Below the pieces are notes generated by a model. It was not told where the DNA came from. It searched no databases and saw only the letters and a list, made by a program, of their open reading frames with translations. Shown piece after piece: positions 6,100 through 10,873 of a DNA stretch of 10,873 nucleotides. Numbering within the stretch: position 1 is the stretch's first letter; each line of letters opens with the position of its first letter. Where the stretch lies: positions 1 to 10,873 of the forward strand of contig JBJETB010000041.1 in assembly GCA_051883095.1 (NCBI GenBank), in the 5' to 3' direction. This DNA is from SUG1106 sp051883095 (GTDB lineage: Bacteria; Bacillota; Clostridia; Peptostreptococcales; Anaerovoracaceae). The position numbers and the translations under genes were made by a program.

Positions 6100-7485
6100 A
6101 TGAAAGACAATAATGACATTAATTTGATTCAAAATCCCACAAAACAACAAAAAATGCGCTTCATTATTCCGTCACTTATTGGTGTACTGATATTCTTATG
6201 TCCGATTTGGATTGATGGAAACATGACTATTCCAATCGGAATTGTATCTGAATATATTGCGGATTTAATAGCACCATGGGTTGCATATTTTATGCTTGCA
6301 ATCACTGCGATTTCTGCAGTAGGGAGTATTATTGCATTAGCAATGAAGCCGGGATGGATAACAAACAATTCTTTATTATCCAATCTATTTGTCTGCACTC
6401 CTGTATTTACGGTGATTCGTGTAGTTGGAGTTGTGATAACTTATCTAATCTTTTTTAAAGCGGGTCCGGAATGGATATGGTCGATGGATACCGGCGGAAC
6501 AATGATGGACTTAATGGGAACATTGATGGCCTGGTTTTTTGCAGCATCATTTCTTATTCCACTGTTGATGGAATATGGAATAATGGATTATGTAGGAACA
6601 CTGGTACGTAATGTACTTACTCCGCTCTTCCGTCTTCCCGGTCGTGCCGCAATCGACTTATGTGCATCATGGATAGGAAACTGTCAGGTTGGAGTTGCTC
6701 TGACTAGCATTCAATACGAAAAGGGGTATTATAATGCTAGAGAGGCAGCTTTAATTTCCACCTGCTTTTCAGCCGTATCACTGCCGTTTTGCTTAGTGAC
6801 AGCTGCGGTAATGGGCGTGGAAGCATATTTTGTGCCTTTATATCTTATTTTAACTATCACCGGAATCGTCACAGCAGCAATAATGTGTCGTATCTGGCCG
6901 TTGGGAACATCATTTGCAAATGATTATTATGCTCCAGTAGGAAAACAAGTTTTTGAGCATGAACCTGAAGGAATGAAAAAAAGTGAGTGGGCATTTAAGC
7001 TTGCAGTCACAAGAGCTCAGAGCGGACCTGGTCTAAAGGAATTACTCTATAAGGGAATAGATATGTTTTTAGATATCATTATCTCATTGTTGCCAGCTAG
7101 TATGTGTATTGGTACAATTGCCCTTGCTATTGCTACCTACACACCAATCTTTGACTGGATATCTATTCCGTTTGGATACTTTTTAGACTTCCTTGGAGTT
7201 GAAGAGGCATTTCAGGCAGCTCCAGGAACTCTTGTTGGCTTCGCAGATCAGTTCATTCCGGCGATTATTTGTTCCGGATTGGAAAGTGTTGAGACAAGAT
7301 TTATTATATGTGTACTGTGTTTGGTACAGATAATATATATATCCGGCCCTGGAATACAGATTCTTACATCTAAGATACCGGTAAGTTTTAAAGATCTAGT
7401 AATTATCTTCCTTGAGAAGACAATTATCAGCATACCAATCATAGTTGGATTGACTAAGATTGCAGCAATGATATTTGGATTTTAA
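6100..7485 (+). CDS. YjiH-like multi-spanning membrane protein with gate (nucleoside-recognition) domain
   Basis: A 461-residue integral membrane protein with about ten hydrophobic segments (for example 20-38, 58-81, 96-120, 138-160, 212-263, 321-350 and 400-460) and no signal peptide. Its overall layout matches the YjiH family. Conserved-looking polar segments within the membrane part include GRAAIDLCASWIGNCQVGV (about 181-199) and FADQFIPAIICSG (about 381-393), the sort of gate-domain helices thought to line a transport path. The start is ATG 6100 with AGAGAGG seven bases upstream. It is first in the operon and separated from the hydrolase gene by 15 bases. The substrate is unknown; given the neighbours it may import, or export, an amino-acid derivative or the product of the pathway. 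The family assignment rests on recall of sequence character rather than a search. Confidence 0.75.
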   Translation: MKDNNDINLIQNPTKQQKMRFIIPSLIGVLIFLCPIWIDGNMTIPIGIVSEYIADLIAPWVAYFMLAITAISAVGSIIALAMKPGWITNNSLLSNLFVCTPVFTVIRVVGVVITYLIFFKAGPEWIWSMDTGGTMMDLMGTLMAWFFAASFLIPLLMEYGIMDYVGTLVRNVLTPLFRLPGRAAIDLCASWIGNCQVGVALTSIQYEKGYYNAREAALISTCFSAVSLPFCLVTAAVMGVEAYFVPLYLILTITGIVTAAIMCRIWPLGTSFANDYYAPVGKQVFEHEPEGMKKSEWAFKLAVTRAQSGPGLKELLYKGIDMFLDIIISLLPASMCIGTIALAIATYTPIFDWISIPFGYFLDFLGVEEAFQAAPGTLVGFADQFIPAIICSGLESVETRFIICVLCLVQIIYISGPGIQILTSKIPVSFKDLVIIFLEKTIISIPIIVGLTKIAAMIFGF

Positions 7486-7500
7486 AAAGGGGTGAAATAT

Positions 7501-8418
7501 ATGAAATGGAAAGATGATAAACCTAGAGAGTATTATTCAAAATATGAGAAAGTTAACGTCTCTAATGGACAAGGATGGTTTGATGTATATAAACTTCCGG
7601 GCAATCTGTACGGAATTTGTGAGCCAAACCAATATCAAGAGGTGAATATATTTCTCGTACCGGGAACGGAAAGAGCGCTGTTATTCGATACAGGAATGGG
7701 AATCCGTAAAATTCGTCCACTTGTAGAGGAATTGTACACAGGAGAAATCGTTGTAGTAAACAGCCATTTCCATTTTGACCATATAGCTAATAACTATTGC
7801 TTTGATAATGTGCATATATATAACGATCCGTTAGCAATTAAAGTTGCTCAAAATGGATTGCCTAAAGAGGCACTGGGGAATCAACTGGAAGAAAGAATGT
7901 TTAGATTTGGTTATCCAGAAGGATTTTCACCGGAGAATTACCACATTCCGCCATATAATGCGATTCCAATCGAAGAAGGACATTGCTTCGACCTCGGGGA
8001 CAGATGCTTGAGGGTTATTCATACTCCCGGACATAGCAATGATGCCATAATGTTGTACGATGAAAAGAATAAGATCCTTCTAACAGGGGATACATTTTAT
8101 CCGGGTGCGTTATATGCACATTTTGAAAACGAGGAATTCGGACATTTTTCTTTAGATGATTACATTAATTCTATGGAAAGAGTATCGGAGCTGATTCCAA
8201 AATTAGATTATCTTTGCTGCTCGCACAGGGACTTTACGGCACCGCCGATTAAGTTGAAAGAGGCAGCTGAGGGATTAAGAAAGATTGCCGAAGGCAAACC
8301 TTTAGTAGAAAAAGAAGTGGATGACGGTCATACATATCTTGAAGAAGGATCTGAGCTTAAAGAGGCCGTTTTCGATGGTTTTTCAATAATATATAAGAAA
8401 AAATCTGTTAAAAAATAA
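7501..8418 (+). CDS. MBL-fold metallo-hydrolase
   Basis: A 305-residue metallo-beta-lactamase-fold hydrolase, soluble and without a signal peptide. The metal-binding set is complete: HFHFDH (H89, H91, D93, H94), H178 in TPGHSND, D197 in LTGDTFY and H242 in CSHRD. Two zinc ions (or iron) should therefore be bound and a C-O, C-N or C-S bond hydrolysed. A longer reading from GTG 7492 is possible, but the Shine-Dalgarno AAAGGGG (7486-7492) would overlap that codon, whereas it sits eight bases before ATG 7501, so the shorter start is chosen. It follows the membrane protein gene by 15 bases and is clearly co-transcribed. The family covers lactonases, thioesterases, glyoxalase II and amidases; the sequence does not decide among these. 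The C-terminal 60 residues are Lys/Glu-rich. Confidence 0.85.
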   Translation: MKWKDDKPREYYSKYEKVNVSNGQGWFDVYKLPGNLYGICEPNQYQEVNIFLVPGTERALLFDTGMGIRKIRPLVEELYTGEIVVVNSHFHFDHIANNYCFDNVHIYNDPLAIKVAQNGLPKEALGNQLEERMFRFGYPEGFSPENYHIPPYNAIPIEEGHCFDLGDRCLRVIHTPGHSNDAIMLYDEKNKILLTGDTFYPGALYAHFENEEFGHFSLDDYINSMERVSELIPKLDYLCCSHRDFTAPPIKLKEAAEGLRKIAEGKPLVEKEVDDGHTYLEEGSELKEAVFDGFSIIYKKKSVKK

Positions 8419-8437
8419 AAAGAAAATCTTATTTTAA

Positions 8438-8454
8438 TTCACCTATAAGGTGAA
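8438..8454 (+). promoter_or_regulatory. Stem-loop between hydrolase and dehydrogenase genes
   Basis: TTCACCT (8438-8444) pairs perfectly with AGGTGAA (8448-8454) around a three-base loop. It has no T tract, so it is not a clear terminator. It buries the AAGGTG that would otherwise serve an ATG at 8457 and leaves AGGAGAGGG (8462-8470) free for the TTG start at 8475. Confidence 0.4.
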
Positions 8455-8474
8455 ATATGTTAGGAGAGGGTAAA

Positions 8475-9407
8475 TTGAAAATATGTTTAATAGATGCTGG
8501 TATCTTCGTGGAAAAACCTGAGCTTCTGAATCCGCTTAAGGATATGGGAGAAGTTAAAGTATATTCGGGGGTACCGAAAACGGTTGAAGAAGTAATATCC
8601 AGAGGAAAAGATGCAGATGTAATTGCATTTGCGCTGATGCAGTTTACCAATGAAATGCTTGACAATCTTCCAAATCTCAGGATACTGCAGTTTATTGGTA
8701 CAGGAGTATCAAACTTTGTTGATATGGATTATGCAGCATCAAAGGGAATAAAAGTTCTGAATATAGAAGGTTACGGTTCCAATGCAGTTGCAGAGTTCGG
8801 AGTAGCCATGGCCTTAGCCTTAGTAAGAAATATTAAATCAGGCATGGAGGTTATTAGTGCCGGAAGCTGGGACCAGAATGGCCTCATGGGTAAGGAAATT
8901 CAAGGAGCTACCGTCGGAGTAGTGGGGACAGGAAGTATAGGGCGTTTTGTAGCAGAAAAGTATCATAACTTGGGAGCCAATGTAATTGCCTGTGATATCT
9001 TCGAAAGCGACTATCTAAAGAAAAAATACGGAATAAAATATTTGCCAATGGAGGAAGTATTTAAAGAGGCCGATATTGTATCCTTACATATGAAGGTCAC
9101 TAAGGAAAACGAAAGAGGAATTGATAAGAAATTCTTCGATATAATGAAGCCGGGTGCATTGTTAATTAATGTAGCCAGAGCAGAATTGGTTAACACAGAT
9201 GATCTCTATGATGCATTGATTTCCGGCAAGCTTGCCGGGGCAGCTGTAGATGTATTTGACAGTGAACCGCCGGGAGAGAAGGATTTGAAGCTGGCAGCCC
9301 TTGACAATGTAGTAGCTACACCACACATAGGCTTTTATACAGAACAGGCTAACGATAATTCAATTAAAATGAGTGTGGACTCTATAGTCAAAGCACTTAA
9401 ACAATAA
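8475..9407 (+). CDS. D-2-hydroxyacid dehydrogenase, NAD-dependent
   Basis: A 310-residue cytosolic oxidoreductase interconverting a 2-oxoacid and a D-2-hydroxyacid (SerA/glyoxylate reductase/D-lactate dehydrogenase superfamily). It has split catalytic-domain segments at about 1-95 and 280-310 around a Rossmann domain. GTGSIG (151-156) is the dinucleotide loop, and D174 at the end of the next strand suggests NAD rather than NADP. The catalytic set is R235 (NVARAEL), E264 (DSEPP) and H284 (TPHIGF). TTG 8475 is chosen because AGGAGAGGG lies just upstream and the protein then opens MKICLIDAG, as relatives do. An in-frame ATG at 8457 would add six residues, but its ribosome site is in a hairpin. 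No ACT or other regulatory domain is present, so it is unlike long forms of phosphoglycerate dehydrogenase. The substrate is unknown. Confidence 0.87.
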   Translation: MKICLIDAGIFVEKPELLNPLKDMGEVKVYSGVPKTVEEVISRGKDADVIAFALMQFTNEMLDNLPNLRILQFIGTGVSNFVDMDYAASKGIKVLNIEGYGSNAVAEFGVAMALALVRNIKSGMEVISAGSWDQNGLMGKEIQGATVGVVGTGSIGRFVAEKYHNLGANVIACDIFESDYLKKKYGIKYLPMEEVFKEADIVSLHMKVTKENERGIDKKFFDIMKPGALLINVARAELVNTDDLYDALISGKLAGAAVDVFDSEPPGEKDLKLAALDNVVATPHIGFYTEQANDNSIKMSVDSIVKALKQ

Positions 9408-9435
9408 TTATCTATCTTTTTTAAAATTAACTGTA

Positions 9436-9457
9436 CTTCTGGCTTTGTGGCCAGAGG
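9436..9457 (+). promoter_or_regulatory. Stem-loop ahead of the aminotransferase gene
   Basis: CTTCTGGC (9436-9443) pairs with GCCAGAGG (9450-9457), seven Watson-Crick pairs plus one wobble, around a six-base loop. It lies nine bases before the AGGAGG of the next gene. There is no T run, so RNA processing or stability is a more likely role than termination. Confidence 0.35.
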
Positions 9458-9477
9458 TATGCTCTTAGGAGGAAGAA

Positions 9478-10641
9478 ATGAAACATCCATTTATAGCAAA
9501 AAGATACTGGAAGGAACAGACGACTGCTATGGGTCAGTCTGATGTTATGGCCAAAAGTTTTAATGATGTAATTAATTTAAGCCTAGGAGATCCAGACTTA
9601 ATTACACCGGACCTCATCATTGAGAAGGCATTTGAAGATACGAAAAAGGGTCACACAAAATATACAGATTTCCGTGGAGATCCTGAACTTAGGGAAGCAA
9701 TATGTAGATCCTATAAAGAAGATTTTAATATGGATGTCAAGGATGAGGAGGTATTTGTATGTGCTTCCGGATGTCTGGGAATGTACCTTGCTTTGGAAGC
9801 TATCCTTGATGACGGAGATGAGGTTATTCTACAGGCACCGTTCTTTACACCATACCCGCAGCAGGTTGAGCTTGCTAGAGGAATACCTGTAGAACTGGCA
9901 ACCTATGAGGAAGAGGATTTCCAGATTAATGTGGAAAGACTCGAGTCTCTGATTAATGAGAGAACCAAGGCTATCGTAATCAACTCTCCAAGTAATCCGA
10001 CAGGAAACTGCCTTACAGTTGACACTATGCGTAAAATTGCAGAAATCGCAGAAAAACATGATCTCATAGTTATTTCCGATGAGATTTACACGGCATATAG
10101 CTTCCAGCATGAGTTTGTACCTTTTGCAAGTCTGACGGGGATGGCTAAGAGAACTATTACTATTAACAGTTTTTCAAAGAACTTCGTCATGACAGGATGG
10201 AGAATAGGAAATGTAATAGCTCCGGATTACATAATAAGAACAATCCAGCAGATTAACGAGAATGTAGTATTTACTGCTCCTTCAATGTCACAGCGCGCAG
10301 CGATATATGCATTGGAGTATCGCAAGGAGGTTCAGCCGCCTATTATAAGTGAATTCAGAAAGAGAATAGAATATGCAGCAGAAAGAATAAACAATATTCC
10401 AAATATGCATGTTATTACACCTCCAAAGGGAAGCTTCTATCTGTTTATCAACATAAAAGATACAGGATTGTCGTCGGTAGAAGTTTCTGATTTAATCCTA
10501 AAAGAGGCACACGTATTAATGCTTCCGGGCAATGCCTTCGGTGATTGCGGAGAAGGATTCCTTAGAATTGCATGCACAGTAAAGGTTGAGCAGCTTGCAG
10601 AAGCCTTTGACAGGATAGAAAAAATGGAAATCTTTTCTTAA
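9478..10641 (+). CDS. Class I/II pyridoxal-phosphate aminotransferase
   Basis: A 387-residue fold-type I aminotransferase moving an amino group between an amino acid and a 2-oxoacid. The PLP-binding residues are all visible: N173 (NSPSNPTG), D201 and Y204 (VISDEIY), the Schiff-base lysine K234 (NSFSKNF) with R242 (GWRIG), and the carboxylate-binding R363 (GFLRIAC). The N-terminal LSLGDPD motif (about 35-41) and GHTKYTDFRGDPELREA match the aspartate/aromatic/alanine aminotransferase group. Length is normal. ATG 9478 has AGGAGG five bases upstream. It is last in the operon, 70 bases after the dehydrogenase. Paired with that gene it could supply or consume the 2-oxoacid; substrate specificity is not readable from the sequence. 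Confidence 0.9.
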   Translation: MKHPFIAKRYWKEQTTAMGQSDVMAKSFNDVINLSLGDPDLITPDLIIEKAFEDTKKGHTKYTDFRGDPELREAICRSYKEDFNMDVKDEEVFVCASGCLGMYLALEAILDDGDEVILQAPFFTPYPQQVELARGIPVELATYEEEDFQINVERLESLINERTKAIVINSPSNPTGNCLTVDTMRKIAEIAEKHDLIVISDEIYTAYSFQHEFVPFASLTGMAKRTITINSFSKNFVMTGWRIGNVIAPDYIIRTIQQINENVVFTAPSMSQRAAIYALEYRKEVQPPIISEFRKRIEYAAERINNIPNMHVITPPKGSFYLFINIKDTGLSSVEVSDLILKEAHVLMLPGNAFGDCGEGFLRIACTVKVEQLAEAFDRIEKMEIFS

Positions 10642-10661
10642 AAAGTTCTCAATAGAAAAAA

Positions 10662-10696
10662 GTAACAGCCGAGCGGTGTAATAGCTCGGCTGTTAC
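10662..10696. terminator. Perfect 13-bp stem-loop, terminator for minus-strand transcription
   Basis: GTAACAGCCGAGC (10662-10674) pairs perfectly with GCTCGGCTGTTAC (10684-10696) around nine bases. On the minus strand the stem is followed by TTTTTTCT, a proper intrinsic terminator. On the + strand the following bases are not T-rich, so termination of the operon here would be weaker. Confidence 0.7.
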
Positions 10697-10761
10697 CATA
10701 GTAGTACAATTAAAATACGAGTAAAAGATGAATATTATTGTAATTCCACTTTAACAGGTAA

Positions 10762-10787
10762 AAACGTCGGCTATGCAGCCGACGTTT
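10762..10787. terminator. Second perfect stem-loop, also favouring the minus strand
   Basis: AAACGTCGGCT (10762-10772) pairs with AGCCGACGTTT (10777-10787), 11 bp with a four-base loop. Five T follow the GC-rich part of the stem on the minus strand and three on the + strand. Confidence 0.6.
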
Positions 10788-10793
10788 CAGACT

Positions 10794-10840
10794 GTAGACA
10801 AAGGCCATGAATGTCATATGATGTTCGTGGCTTTTTCTAC
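10794..10840 (+). terminator. Third stem-loop, + strand terminator candidate
   Basis: GTAGA-C-AAAG-G-CCATGAA pairs with TTCGTGG-CTTT-TT-CTAC with a bulge and one mismatch around a 12-base loop. The 3' arm contains the run CTTTTT. This is the best-oriented candidate for ending + strand transcription of the operon. Confidence 0.45.
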
Positions 10841-10873
10841 GCATATTACACATATAATGTTTGTATTTGCAAT

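Noticed and set aside
7492..7500. GTG start for the MBL-fold hydrolase
   Set aside because: The Shine-Dalgarno sequence overlaps the GTG itself; ATG 7501 has the right spacing.

Overview
The window looks like chromosomal DNA of an AT-rich low-GC Gram-positive gut-type anaerobe, most likely a Lachnospiraceae/Clostridia member. Grounds for this are the strong AGGAGG-type ribosome binding sites, the codon use, the intrinsic terminators and the mix of IS3, IS110, IS256 and ISL3 elements. It falls into two halves: about 6 kb of nested, mostly broken insertion sequences, and a compact four-gene metabolic operon on the + strand.

Insertion-sequence half (1-6003). An IS3-family element (108-1576, minus-strand gene, 13-bp terminal inverted repeats, 3-bp AGA flanks, intact DD(35)E transposase) sits in the left terminal repeat of an IS256-family element whose ends lie near 104 and 4666. 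Between the left IS256 terminus and its transposase gene lies an IS110-family element (about 1670-3175). It has a structured non-coding leader, a candidate bridge RNA, followed by a transposase reading frame with exactly three in-frame stops and no frameshift. The IS256 transposase is itself dead: a one-base frame disruption at an A7 run, and Lys at the position expected for the catalytic Glu. The right IS256 terminus has cut an ISL3-family transposase gene (minus strand) near its 3' end and supplies its last codons and stop. The missing ISL3 3' end is not found beyond the left IS256 terminus, so a deletion or rearrangement followed. A cluster of 23-bp repeats (5901-6001) marks the boundary with the operon.

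Operon half (6031-10641). A good sigma-A-like promoter (TTGACG, 18-bp spacer, TATAAT) precedes four co-directional genes: a YjiH-like gate-domain multi-spanning membrane protein, an MBL-fold metallohydrolase, a D-2-hydroxyacid dehydrogenase and a class I/II PLP aminotransferase. Key active-site residues are present in all three enzymes. Inference: the membrane protein moves a small amide, ester or amino-acid-like compound, the hydrolase releases a product, and the aminotransferase/dehydrogenase pair interconverts an amino acid, its 2-oxoacid and a D-2-hydroxyacid. The substrate cannot be read from the sequence. The operon is followed by three consecutive stem-loops (10662-10840).

No CRISPR array, rRNA, tRNA, phage module or recognisable defence system is visible. 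The two most interesting items are the IS110 leader RNA candidate and the substrate-unknown operon.
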